Part shown: piece after piece, positions 34,751 through 46,430 of the stretch
How positions within the stretch are numbered: the first letter of the stretch is position 1
Layout: each line of letters opens with the position of its first letter
Source of the DNA: Meconema thalassinum
Taxonomy: Eukaryota; Arthropoda; Insecta; Orthoptera; Tettigoniidae
Direction: 5' to 3'
Length of the DNA: 64,000 bases
Assembly: GCA_946902985.2 (NCBI GenBank)
Contig: OX336389.2
Location: forward strand, 982,016,482 to 982,080,481
Made by a program: the position numbers and the translations under genes
The notes under the pieces: model-generated
Told to the model about the DNA's origin: nothing
Seen by the model: only the letters and a program-made list of their open reading frames with translations
Databases searched by the model: none

Positions 34751-35964
34751 ATGGATGCGCAAATACAACTCCTGCTAGAAAAGTTAACTTCCAAGATAGA
34801 GGATGTGGAAAAGAAAATGACAGAACATTTCGAAAAGTGGGTAAGGAAATGACGGAACATTTTGAAAACCTGGGAAAGAAAATGGTGATATATTCGGAAA
34901 ATTTGGAAAAGAAAATTGGGGAAAGTTCCGAAAATTCTGAAAAGAAAATGGAGCAGGGAACTAGTCAGGACGAGCTGAAATATGACCTGAAATCAAGACC
35001 GGAGTATAACAAGCTTGGAGGTGATATGGAGAGTGGGGCGGCCGAGGACGCTGATGGCCAAGACAAACAGTTCGTGAAGTCCGGAGTTCGGAATGCACAG
35101 CGAGTCAGCGACGAGCAACTGGGAAGCGTCACGGGCATGGAAATCGGGCCAAGGCTTAGCAGCTCTGATGGCAGGAACAGTGTTACGAGTGTGAGGACGC
35201 CGCACGTCGATGAGACTACATCATGGCAGATCTGCGGGACCGGGTTCGACAATGTGGTGGACCATGCCAGGTGTACGTTGGAAGACGTAGCCGTTCAGCT
35301 CACCACAGGACTTCGCATGGTGGAGGTGCTACACAACGTCCGGACGGGGACTGTGTACAACGGGATCGTCGCGACGCTGGAGGAGCATCGTGGGGACTAC
35401 CAGCTACCTGCCATGTACCACCTACGGCTAGAAGGGAGGAACGGGCGCGCGAGTAAGTCAATTGAAGAGCTCGCGCTGGTTAGCTCGCCTCCCGAGCACG
35501 TGCACCGAGAGGCGGCGTACACCTTCGTGGATGGGCATCGCGACGCCATGGCACGTGAGTATTCGATGCTCAGTAGAAGGCGCTACCCGCGGCAGGTAAA
35601 GACCATCGCGTTGGTAATGGCGGTGATGAGGAGGACAACATGGGTAACGCCACCGAGGAGGAGTGACGCCGCCGGAGACGAAGAGGCAGTGGAGGTTGGC
35701 TACCCTCCACCAAAGCGGCGTAAACCATCACCGGGACGCCGTTGCAGTAGTAAAGCCACCTGTTGTCTACGGTGTGAAAGGGGCCATCTAATGAGCAGCT
35801 GTCGGCAAGGAACAGCCTCACGGTTAGAAAACCGAGTGAGGGCCAGGGCCAGCCAAAACAGGGGCTTGTCAGCGCCGTCAATGCCACCCCTTCGGACCTC
35901 GGACGGCCTTTACGACGAACAACTCGAGGCGAGTTGCTTTAAAGAGGGGAGCAGTGTTACGTAA
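34751..35964 (+). pseudogene. Ty3-like Gag remnant
   Basis: Starts MDAQIQLLLEKLTSKIEDVEK, a coiled-coil start seen in insect gypsy-type Gag proteins. A frameshift near 34840 leads into a frame of 375 codons. Repeated EHFEN/EKK heptads are followed by a region with PEHVHREAAYTFVDG, comparable to the Gag segment that usually reads PEDHIRREA. Near the end, CCLRCERGHLMSSC resembles a zinc knuckle but has CX2CX3HX4C, one residue short of the usual CX2CX4HX4C. The frame ends in the 3' LTR. Protease, reverse transcriptase and integrase are deleted. Confidence 0.7.
35941..35954 (+). other. polypurine tract
   Basis: AAAGAGGGGAGCAG directly before the 3' LTR, the expected place for plus-strand priming. 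Confidence 0.7.
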
Positions 35965-36862
35965 CGCCGCGAACCGGCAGGAGACTTTCGGGTGAGCGAC
36001 AGTGTGACAGACCAAAGCAGCTGTCTCGTTGGCCTTGGGCCGAACCATCAGCAGGGGAGAGAAAGTTACCACATCCTCCCGGCCCCTCCCATCGGCAGAC
36101 ACAATAGCGGGACATCTGTGAGTCATCGCGGGCGGGCCAGAATATACGTGAAAAGTCTGGACTTAGAGCCATCGAGAACAGACTAAATGCGGCAATAGGT
36201 TGTCACATTTCGAACTTTCCAGGCCAGGGACTGATCCCATATAAACCAGCGAGCCGCGGCGAGGAGGCAGTGTGTATTGGAGTGTATTGGGGAGTGTGTA
36301 TTGCAGTGTGTATTGCACAGTATTGGTCAGTGCTAGTGTGTACTGAAGTGTTGTCGAGTGAGTGCGTACGGAGCAGTACAGCGATTATTACTGGACGTCT
36401 ACGGTAACAGAGAGGAAGCCTTTCTGCCAAGGTGCAACTTGGAGTCAAGACTGTGAGTGCTTGGACGTGTCGCGGTGCTTCGTGGAATACGTGGTCGTGG
36501 GATCGACACGGGACGAGCAAGAGCGCACAAGGAGCAGCAAGAGGACTCTGGAAGTAAGTGAAGTGGCAGTGGCAAGGCTGTAGAGTACCTGTGTAGACTG
36601 TACGTGTGAGTTTAAGCTGGAACACTGTAACGCCTCACGGACAGGGAGAGCATAAATAGCGAGGACAGTGGTAGATTGTAAATGTGGAAACTAATAGTGA
36701 CTAGTAGTGTTTTCTGAGGTTAGACTCAGTGTGTGTATGTGTGCACGGTGTAGGTTTGTGGGCTGCAATAAAATTATATTTCGTTAAAGGAACAATTGTG
36801 TTTGTGCTTTCGCCCACCGTAATCCAGTTAACAAAAGTGCCACTAGGGGGTGGCACGTAACA
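35955..36862 (+). repeat. 3' LTR
   Basis: 908 bp, near-identical to 33706-34613. Ends GTAACA followed by the GTAT duplication. Confidence 0.95.
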
Positions 36863-36991
36863 GTATGTTCCCACGCACTTCCTGTGTTGTGAGCGAGCCA
36901 TAGTGGCTAGATCTGAAACTGCAGATGGGATTTCAAGGTTAATCTGCCGACTATTGCCGGAGACTGCTGATAAACACCTATGTTCCCACGG
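36863..36991. repeat. palindrome left arm, innermost part
   Basis: Continues the left arm after the LTR element. Pairs with 37021-37149 as an almost perfect hairpin stem. The motif TATGTTCCCACG occurs near both ends of this half (36864 and about 36980). Confidence 0.9.
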
Positions 36992-37020
36992 CCTAGGGCC
37001 GCGTGCAAGATTGGTTTGTG
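36992..37020. other. palindrome centre (29-bp spacer)
   Basis: The only unpaired sequence at the axis, between GTTCCCACGG and CCGTGGGAAC. Contains CCTAGG. Confidence 0.9.
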
Positions 37021-37394
37021 CCGTGGGAACATAGGTGTTTATCAGCAATGTCCGGCAATGTTCGGGAGAATAACCTTGAAATCCCATCTGCAGTTTCAGA
37101 TCTAGCCACTATGGCACGCGCACAACACAGGAAGTGCGTGGGAACATACGATTACGTCAGCGAAACATGAACTCACTTGTCTGTTGTATGACAATCACTT
37201 TAGTAGTGGCATCAAGCAGCAAAAGACGTCCACTTACAAAATCCATCATTATGGTAAGCTCTTTTTCTTATCATTATGAAAAGCTCTTTATAAACATAAA
37301 AATGTTATAGTTATTCTGGTAACTTATAAGCTAGAGTGTAATATACATTATTTTTTTGTTTGTTTATAGGCTACTACAATAAATATTCTCAATG

Positions 37395-37680
37395 CTATGG
37401 GGCATGCCTGAGGATTAAAAAGGAAAAAGCTGAGTGAAATACCAATGCATACTCCTTTCCGCATTATCAACATTCAAAAAGTGGACACAATGTATGGTGA
37501 ACGTGATGTGGTAGTGAAAATTTTCAGACATTTCTTCCTGCACGGTTTGATGATATGTCAGAAAGTGTGTTCGAGAATGTAAATCGTGGTGTACATTCTC
37601 TATATCTAATTTATATCTAACAAAAGAGGAAAGCCGTAGAAAGATATAGAACTGTTACAAAACCACTTCGCTTTATCAAT
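37395..37680 (+). pseudogene. small protein remnant next to the palindrome centre (right)
   Basis: Mirror of 33171-33460. TPFRIINIQKVDTMYGER is recognisable, after which the frame is broken by several stops and shifts, more than in the left arm. Confidence 0.3.
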
Positions 37681-38345
37681 TGTCCCTACTATCAATTACG
37701 TATACCACTAATCGCGTCTACTATCAATTGCGCCTACAATCTTTTACGCCTACTACCAATCGCGCCTACTATCAATTGTGCCTAAAATCAATTGCGCCTA
37801 CTATCAATTGCGCCTACTACCAATTTCGCCTACTATCAATTGCATCTGCTACCAATCACGCCTACTACCAATTGCGCTTACTGTCAATTGCGCCTACTAT
37901 AAATAGCGCCTATTATCAATTACACCTACTACCAATCGCGCCTACTATCAATTGCGCCTACTACCAATTGCATCTACTGTCAATTGAGCCTACTATTAAA
38001 AGCGCCTACAACCAATCGCACCTACTATCAATTGCGCCTACTATTAATTCCGCATACTATCAATTGCGCCTACTACCAATCGCACCTACTAATAATTGCG
38101 CCTACTATTTATTGCGCCTACTACCAATCTCGCCTACTATCAATCGCGCCTACTATTAATTGTGCCTAATATTAATTGCGCCTACTACCAATTGCGTCTA
38201 CTATTAATTGCGTTGAGTATGAATAGCGCCTGCTATCAATTACACCTGGTAAAAATCGCTTCTAGAAAAAATCGCGCTCAGTATAAATCATGATCAGTAT
38301 CAAACGCGCACAGTATCAAACGCGTCTACTAATCGTACCTAATAT
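37678..38345. repeat. 16-bp minisatellite (right arm)
   Basis: The reverse-complement array of the left arm, about 40 units, with more unit variants ending toward 38345. Confidence 0.95.
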
Positions 38346-38637
38346 AAATTGAGCGTGCTATAAAACGCACCCAGTATACATTGCTCCTACTAACCATGGC
38401 TACTATCAATTACAGTCAATAAAAATCATATTCACTATAAATTGTGTTCAGTATAAATTTTGACATTGAGCAATGTGTGTGTTAATCACCTGTAGTCTAA
38501 AGATTGTTCATGTAATTATTATTCTTGACAATACTTTAAATATTCCATCTTTAAAAATATCAATCCACTTCATTTATTTTACTGTTATTATTACTCAAGT
38601 GACTTTACTAAAATTTAATTCATGTGTATTAGTTAAT

Positions 38638-39342
38638 ATGGAAGTCTCAACAACCAGCCATGGTAAGCCATGTGTCTACTATAAAGGATATACATATATT
38701 GTAAAAACAACCAATAAAGATGGAACTGTTATTTGGCGATGTTCAAAACAACGATCTAAATAGTGTCGAGGAATGATTAAAACAAAAGACTCCAACGTAC
38801 TTACTTCAAACGAGCATCATTGTGAATCTAAAATTAATACACATTTAAATGGACAAAATAATCTAACCAAGGTAAAAAAGCAAGTCCAGGAAAAAAATAT
38901 TGCAGCTCAAGGTAGTGCAGTGTTTGTTCAAAATCACTTATCATGTCCTCAAAAAGTCATGTTAGGACAGTTGTCAACGTCTAAGAAACCCTTAACACTA
39001 TCAAAAGCAACGCAGACTTTACAAGATGTCCCTGTCGAAAAGGAACAAGAGGAATTGGATAGTTTTAGTGATGTTGAGGATGATGATGATGATGATAATG
39101 ATGGTGACAATGACTATCATAATTTTGATGATAATATTCATAATGATGATGATGATGATGAAAAAGAAAAGGATGAGGGTTTTATGTCTATAAAACCATT
39201 GCGACTTCCCCAGTTTTTAAGAACAAGAGTACCTGGAGAAAGTTATAAAAGGATCTACAACAAGCGTTGTGTTTTAAAAAATCTATATCAAACAATGGTA
39301 AATAGAGAGAGTTGTATTCAGTGTGTATCTATTATAAAATGA
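38638..39342 (+). pseudogene. FLYWCH-type zinc finger protein (right arm), in-frame TAG
   Basis: Start ATG at 38638. Identical in layout to the left copy: FLYWCH core up to RSK, TAG at 38761-38763, then CRG and a 189-codon continuation with a polyaspartate run. The continuation differs from the left copy by one substitution (IAAQ for IADQ) and one aspartate. It is followed by AATAAA at 39347-39352, a likely poly-A signal. Confidence 0.65.
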
Positions 39343-39552
39343 ATTTAATAAAAATATTTTATGGTTAATGTCTGCTTTTTCTTAATTACTATCACTACAT
39401 CCTCCCACTATTAATGCAATTGTTAACCATCGACAGTCTCTAGCTATGTTTAGAAAGAGAGAGTGGACTTAAACAATACACTCTATCTATGGTTTGTGTA
39501 TCGAGTATCATAATAATACAGTATCGCTAAGCTATGTTAAAGCAATAGTTAT

Positions 39553-39637
39553 GTCAGGTAACGGGTTCAAATCCTTGCTTTCTTGTATTGAAAATGTGAA
39601 CATAAGTCAAACGCCTTAACCACTCGGCCAACCTGAC
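39553..39637 (-). tRNA. tRNA-Leu-like sequence (right arm), probably a pseudogene
   Basis: Mirror of 30920-31004, same length and same features, including the CTTATGT loop. Confidence 0.5.
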
Positions 39638-39916
39638 AGTTAATAATGTAATTTGTTTTGTGCACTTGCGTGTTTACAAAATTTTCCAGTGTACATTGAC
39701 TCAACCACTTGCTCGTTTTTAAATGTAGATTCTTTTTTGTTCTTTCCATAACATTGTAGTTGTGAGTCTTGAGAACTGGGTGTGTAAAATAGGGCTAAAG
39801 GCATCTTTAAATAATTTTAGAAAAGCTCGCAGGTATCGTGTCATGGGTTTTAGTAATGCATTACTGTTTGTTGACTAGCATTTACCATTACACAACATTA
39901 TTTTGGTAAGCTCTAC

Positions 39917-40400
39917 ATGTTGTTGTTGTTTGAGTCTTCAGCCTTTTGACTGGTTTAATACAGCCCTCCATGACTCCCTGTCCTGAGCTAATCGTTTCAT
40001 CTCTATATAGCTACCACACTCCACATCCAAGGCTATCTGTTTAACATATTCTAACCTTGGTCTACCCCTAGAGTTCTTGTCCTCAACCCTTTCTTCCATA
40101 ACTAAGCTTGCTATTCCTGGGTGTCTTAGTATGTGTCCTAGCAACCTATCGCCTTACTTCATTAGCAGTCGCCAGAAACATCTCTCCTCTCCCACTTGTC
40201 TTCATACCTCTTTGTTTGTAACCCTATTTACCCATCTAATCTTCATCATTCTCCTGTAACACCACATTTCATACACCTCAATTCTCCACTCTTCGGCTAC
40301 ACCAATAGTCCAAGTTTCACTTTCATAGAGTTTCACGCTCCACACAAAGGTCTTCAAAATGACTTCCTAATACCTAAATCTACATTCAATGTCAACAAAT
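39917..40400 (-). mobile_element. LINE 3' fragment (right arm)
   Basis: Mirror of 30149-30645. Codes for LGHILRHPG and RPRLEYVKQIALD in a frame of 68 codons (39938-40144). The CAA tail is shortened here. Confidence 0.85.
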
Positions 40401-41080
40401 TCTGTAGAAATGCTATCCTTGCCTGAGCTACATAAGAATCCTAATCGTCTCTGGTATAATGTCTTGTTTAGCAAACATAGTCGCTCAGTAGGTCTATGCA
40501 TTTGTTGTATATAACCTAAAATAGCAAACAGTTTTGCTAAAACCCTACTCACTGGTCAATAACAAGCATAGTCGCCAAAGTGCTTCGTTGGTTGTTAACT
40601 CATGTCTGGTTAGTCAATTCTTATTGCAAGGCCAGTCAACATCTAATAATTCATCTTAACATATAGTCTAATCATCTTTCTATCTACATACCAGTGTCTA
40701 ATGAATAGTCAATATTAGATTGGTCTTTACCTAAAATCTAAAATCCAATATCAAATTTCTAAAATCTAAAACAAAAATAATATAGTATAGAAAACATAAC
40801 TCCTAGTAATACAAATCCTTATATGTTTTTTTAATAATTAGTTACCCAAAATTTAAAGTCATGACATTATAGTTTGGTCTTTTTGTAAAATCTAAAATCA
40901 AAAATGAAAATTTTAAAATCTAAAGTCTAAAATAAAAAAATAAAAATCTTACTTGCATTAACTGTATATTGAACCCTGTCCACCTTAGTATTTGTAATCC
41001 AAGTAATAATTTGAAAAAAATCAAGTGTAATCAGTCTTAAAATATTATCCCTTTTTTTTAAATGTTTTTGACATGCGTAT

Positions 41081-41149
41081 TAACCTAAAATCAAACCCTG
41101 GTCTACCTTAGTCAAAGGCTAACAGCTTAACCACTGCACCACCATAACC
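41081..41149 (-). other. tRNA-like box in right arm
   Basis: Mirror of 29391-29460. Confidence 0.5.
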
Positions 41150-42069
41150 GTCTTTCTTAGTTTGGTTCGTTCTAAGCCTTAAAGCTAAAACTCGAGTTAA
41201 GACCTCTAGTGCAAGAGCTAAAAGTGCTTGCCACTGCAGAACAAAATGGTTAGCAAGTAACATTAGACATCCAAAAGGATTGTATTGGTTCAGTTTGGTT
41301 CAGTGTAGTCACCATCTTGTTTTTTTAGCTACCCTCTTTAACCAATCAATTAATGATAGTCTACTCTTAATTATTGAATCGATAAATTGGGTTTTGTGCA
41401 CACCGTTTGTCATGTCATGCCTGAAACCTATACTCCTTATGTACTTCGGTCAGGTTTAAAAACAAGTTTCAATGGTCAAAGACTTGTCAGTCACCACACG
41501 TGTAGCCTACAATAATTCTTTCTCTACCTAGCTATGTTTCATCACTCACCATAAACATCTAACATTATGGGTTTGCAATATATTAAGAGAAACAAAAGTT
41601 GTTGTTTTCAAACTTTCTGGGAAAATTCATAAGCCAGAAAAAGAAAGCGTCATGTCAAGTTCTAAGACACCTTATGTGTCCAAATCCCATTATTAGTTTA
41701 TAAAATCTCAAATCAGTAACCTTGCCGTTTTGGGATATTTAAATAAATGCATGCATCGTAGGAAAAATCATAAAATATATTCTTAAAACAAGTCGTCGCA
41801 TGACCCTCTTCAATCAATGCTTCACAAAATATCGATTCATCCATTGGACATGGCCACCGTGGTCGGCGACATGATCGTTTAAACACAACTGGTACTGTCT
41901 CTCTCTACTAAAAAAATATTAAAATAAACTCAAAAGTTAAAAAATCTAAATTTTCAAAATGTGTGGTTAGGCCCTTTGTCAATATTTCAAAAAATAAATA
42001 ATAAATTCAAGAAGGGATTGTCACCGTGAGGCTTATAACACCTCATGTGTCCAAATCTGATTATTGGTT

Positions 42070-42680
42070 CCCCCTTTTTCCCTGTAAAATCTTTTTTCAT
42101 TGTTTTGGGGGTAAAATTGCCGATCTTGGTAAAAGAGTATATAATGAATAATTTTTTGAGCTATCACACCTAATTTTAGGGTTCTTAGTTCCCAAGATAT
42201 CGATTTTTCAATTTTGGGGTAGTTTTCATCCCCTACTATTTTTCATCAAAAACAAAAGATCTTAGGTTCATTTATAATTTTTAGGTGTTTAGCACATCTT
42301 TTCCGTGTAAAAATCACTATTCACTGTTTTAAGGGTGAAATGATCTATCGTGGTATAAGCGTATATCATGACCTATTTTTAAAACTATCACACTTAATTT
42401 TAGGGTTCTTAGTTTCCAAAATATAGATTTTTAAATTTTGGGGGTAGTTTTAACCATCCTACTATTTTTTCATCATAAACAAAAGATCTTAGGTTCATTG
42501 ATCATTTTTAAGCATTTAACATCTTTTTTTCCCTGTAATATTACTATTTACTATTTTAGGGGTGAAATGACCTATCGTGGTAAAAGCGTATCTGATGACC
42601 TACTTTTGAAGGTATCACACATAATTTTAGGGTTCTTAGTTTCCAAGATATCGATTTTTCTATTTGGGGGGGATTGTTTA
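42070..42680. repeat. three ~230-bp tandem repeats (right arm)
   Basis: Mirror of 27869-28470, ending in a run of 13 C near 42684-42697. Confidence 0.8.
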
Positions 42681-42763
42681 ACACCCCCCCCCCCCCACCA
42701 GGGGGAAATCGCCCCTATTGCTAGGACCCCTCATACAAGTCACTAGCATGATTGGTTCACGAG

Positions 42764-43997
42764 ATGCAAACGTGTATCAAAATCACAGAGAACTAACGTA
42801 GCAAAATATTAAACGCTTCTAAACACGGTTCTAATGATATCAAAACCTATCGAGACAGAAAAATCTCCTTGACAAAATTTTAAGCTAAACGAAGGGAATA
42901 ATCGACCAAACTCGAAAATATGAAAGCCAAGAAAATACTAGAAATCGCTGAAGTGAAAAGCGCTCAATAAGCAAACAGCTCCTCTAACCACTGCTCAAAA
43001 CTAAATATGAAAATTCAAATACACTATCTAAATATTAAAAAAAACATCGAAAAATGGTACTCTAGATTTTTCCAAAATTTTCTACAGCAAAAACTACGTA
43101 ATATGAGTCGTCCTATACCTTGCGATGACCTCTGCTCCCTCAGAAGAAATTGGCATAGATATTACCATCCCTGGTAATATGCGAACAGTCGCCGGAATCC
43201 CAATTCTCCAACCTCAGCCAAAACGCCTGGTCCAATTTCCAAAAACGTCAACGCTCGGTCGCGAACTGGATTCTCGATGCATTTGAACTGAGTCCATGTT
43301 GCTCCTCCTACGTAACCTCTTCCTCCTCAAACAGGCATGTCCTGACGCTCTGGAAAGTTCCATCCCATCCTCATAATGGCGCAGATTAACAGCGCGCAAC
43401 TTCGGCATTTCTTCGAAATTTTATAACATCAGATGTTGGCCACTCATGATTTTCCCATGGTCTCAATGTAGCATTCCCTATTCAAGTCTACTCTTCCATC
43501 ACAATGCCCATGTCCAATTCCAATTCGATGTCCCACATTGTAAATATGAATTTCATTTTCAGCCCAAGTTTCGAAAATACGTTTATGAATCTCCCTCGTC
43601 TGGTTTCCTCTGTTATCGTATAAGTCATATGGCGTAACATCCACTTCATAAGTCCATAATTTCGAAGTATTGGAACAATGTTCTAGAAGGAAATGTTTTA
43701 CTAAACATCCCTCGTTTGACATCAGTGTTCGGAAAATTCCGTAAATGGCGAAGATATAATACCACTCCGCGTTTGGTTTCACAATCTCCACTGATCATAA
43801 ACGTGTTTTAATGCCTCCGTGATAATCTCACTAGCGTAACATTATTCTTGTAATATGTTCAACATGACGAGAACTTTGCTTATGACTGAAGTCAAAGCAG
43901 TCAATTTCACTATTTCAAATCACCTCACTTTAAACTGTGCTTCATGTTAAAGACACGGCCTCGATCCTGGTTAAGTTGAACAGGTTTAAATCATACC
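42764..43997. other. unassigned stretch between palindrome and LTR element
   Basis: No known family. Minus-strand frames of 115 codons (43444-43791) and 64 codons (43214-43408) have an ordinary amino-acid composition, but no motif I recognise. They could be exons or decayed transposon pieces. The target-site base run ATACC at 43993-43997 closes it on the right. Confidence 0.3.
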
Positions 43998-45279
43998 ACG
44001 CACTCGAAACTGGTTTATACAATAAATACAAGGCGGTGGGTCTACACCTGTTAATATTATGTCATCGCTCTCCAATGCTAGCGGTGAATGATTCTCGCTA
44101 GCCCACAGAGACTGCTTGTGTGTGCGTTTATAAAACACGTAAAAATTAACATTTATATCTTACAAAAGTTCACATAACTACTTTGTTTCTTAAACAATCA
44201 TTCTAAAAATTTTTATACACTCTTTCATTCGCACTCCGCAACTGTTCTAGACCAATTCGGTTCCACATTTGCTCTTAACAATGAATAATCATACACACCA
44301 AAAACATCCGCTCATAAAACACACGCTATTCCAAAACAATTGATTAATAAATCCTACTAAATTATTTAACTAATTAAATCATTTCCACAAAAATCATTTA
44401 CATGTAATATGTTTATAATAATATCCATTATCTAGTGTTGCTAAAGCGACACTTTCGAGATTCTTACTTCTCGGTTACTATATATTTCTTAACTAAATAT
44501 ATACACTGGTGTTTCACATAACCATCCTTCTCTAACGTTCTGTAGTTTTAATATACTGCTTACACATCGTCTTATATAGGTTTCATCACAATATCGGTAT
44601 AATACAGTCGACTAATTAAGGTAAACTGTACGTAATTACATAACTTCGGGTTTAATAAAATTTAATAATTGTATTATATACGCGAGTAGACAATCTTTCT
44701 CAAGTTGCATTTCCGCTGAAACCCTCCTGTTAACACAGCTAAATCGCTAATTCACAAGAACTGGACTACTTGTATACAACGGCTCTTATCATGATACATG
44801 ACTTTTTATCAAAGAACAACAATACTTTGACTTCCTTAAAATGTGGAATTCCCTCGCACGAGCACTCCATAGCTCTACAAATCCTCATATAACAGTATAA
44901 TGGCATAAACAATTATCATCTACTAAGTTAAACAATAACCAAAAGGGATTAATTGTTATTAACATATCTTATGTAGGAACTTCTCTCAACTAATGGCATG
45001 ACCCTCAGTATCATTGCACATGACTACTGGACTACAATTATACATGCGTAAGTTCTTCAAACGAAACTTCCAATTGTAATGAACGATATTAGACAGTCGT
45101 GAGTAACCTCCTAAAGTTTACTCCACAACAAGATAATTAACTGTTGACTCGTCTGTCGAAAATACATGTAATAAAAATAATACTCCTGTTTCATCTCACT
45201 TGTCAAGCTATAAATTGTTTATCGTTGTAATATCATGTCCACAAATGGCGTGATGTTACACAAATAGGATAAAATAACA

Positions 45280-45443
45280 AAAGGAAAGGAAGGAAAGGAA
45301 GGAAGATTGTAGTTTTACGTGACCGTGAATCTTGTGATTATGAGCCACGGGACCTCCTTTTAACGTGGAATCCGAACCACAGGACATGGCATTTCACTTC
45401 GAAAATCTCACATGCATTGACCGGGAATCGAACCCGGACTGCC
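45280..45443 (-). mobile_element. tRNA-derived SINE, 5'-truncated
   Basis: In minus sense it starts at the T arm (CCGGGTTCGATTCCCGG) and ends in a CTTTC-rich tail. A perfect 12-bp target-site duplication GATAAAATAACA lies at 45268-45279 and 45444-45455. The other LTR has the empty site at about 55825. Confidence 0.9.
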
Positions 45444-46142
45444 GATAAAATAACACACATGTTATTTATAATGTCAGATAGAATTCAATCTTGACCGGGA
45501 TAAACTAGCTTTGAATTCCTAGCCAAAGATTTGAATAATCTTCTATCAAAAGGTATTTCCTCTAACATATTCAATGAACAGAGCTCTTAGCTTTACAAAT
45601 AATAAGAAAGGTTTGTCAATGTCGTAATGTTTTTCCACTCTACACAAAGAATGTTCATAGGAATTAAGACTTCGGTCTTATCAAACGACTAGTATTTCTT
45701 AGATCGTCGATAGTTTATGTACAATAACGATATAACAATATCATTCGATGTTTCTTCTGTTCTTGAAGTTATATGTTGTTACATTAAGGTGCTCAAATTA
45801 AATTTAATAAGAATTTAATTTGAAGCTATGACACAATGTCAGAATACTTGGTTTAAATGAAATTATTAAAATTCGAGAGTCGAAACGACTAATCTCCTAT
45901 GAGGCAATATAATTCCTCAAACAAAAATTTTAATGTCAGTTCCACTACTGATCCGTAGAATAAAATTGAAAAATAGATGAAATGCAATCATCTTCTAAAT
46001 AATCTTGCAGTATAAAAAACTCAACACACATCTGAAGTGAAATACATGAAATGTGAAAATATAGAAATATGGAATAAGATCGCTGAAAATATGGAATAAG
46101 ATCGCTGGAAATATGGAATAAGATCGCTGACTCAGAATGTTA

Positions 46143-46430
46143 CTAATCAAGCTCTATATAACAATTGTGATACACTAATACCTTATTTGGACGAAAACTT
46201 GAAGATCTATGTAAGTATTCCCACAATATTTTAGATGATTCCTCAGTACAAGACACTGATATGGATCTGCATTCGAACCTCGGATCTGCGATCTCAGAGA
46301 TACGAAACGTCTCTCTCTGGAATTCACCAACATTCGCCTGGGCTCGAACTACATCCTTCTGGCAAATTCTTCTGTGTTGCTGGGCTACCTTTCCCTCGCT
46401 CCTTACAAATCTCTTCTGTAAAGTCTTCAT
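46143..46430 (-). CDS. LTR-internal 95-codon frame
   Basis: An ATG-started frame in element sense. The product is basic and cysteine-containing (KTLQKRFVRSEGKVAQQHRR...). The same frame exists in the other LTR at 56297-56584 with about 9 residue changes. No family is recognised. Confidence 0.3.
   Translation of the reverse strand: MKTLQKRFVRSEGKVAQQHRRICQKDVVRAQANVGEFQRETFRISEIADPRFECRSISVSCTEESSKILWEYLHRSSSFRPNKVLVYHNCYIELD

Larger units (their letters stand above)
33706..36862 (+). mobile_element. Ty3/gypsy-like LTR element, internally deleted
   Basis: Two LTRs of exactly 908 bp (TGTTAC...GTAACA) flank 1341 bp of internal sequence. The target-site duplication is GTAT (33702-33705 and 36863-36866). 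There is a primer-binding site for tRNA-Leu, a purine tract (35941-35954) and a Gag remnant, but no Pol. It sits inside the left arm of the palindrome close to the centre and has no mirror copy, so it inserted after the palindrome formed. Confidence 0.95.
37021..42763. repeat. palindrome right arm
   Basis: About 5.7 kb. Reverse complement of 27779-33705 plus 36863-36991. It differs by substitutions, small indels and a shorter minisatellite. It has no LTR insertion. Confidence 0.95.

Noticed and set aside
33954..36625. Two identical minus-strand frames of 140 codons
   Set aside because: They lie antisense within the two identical LTRs and have no support as genes.
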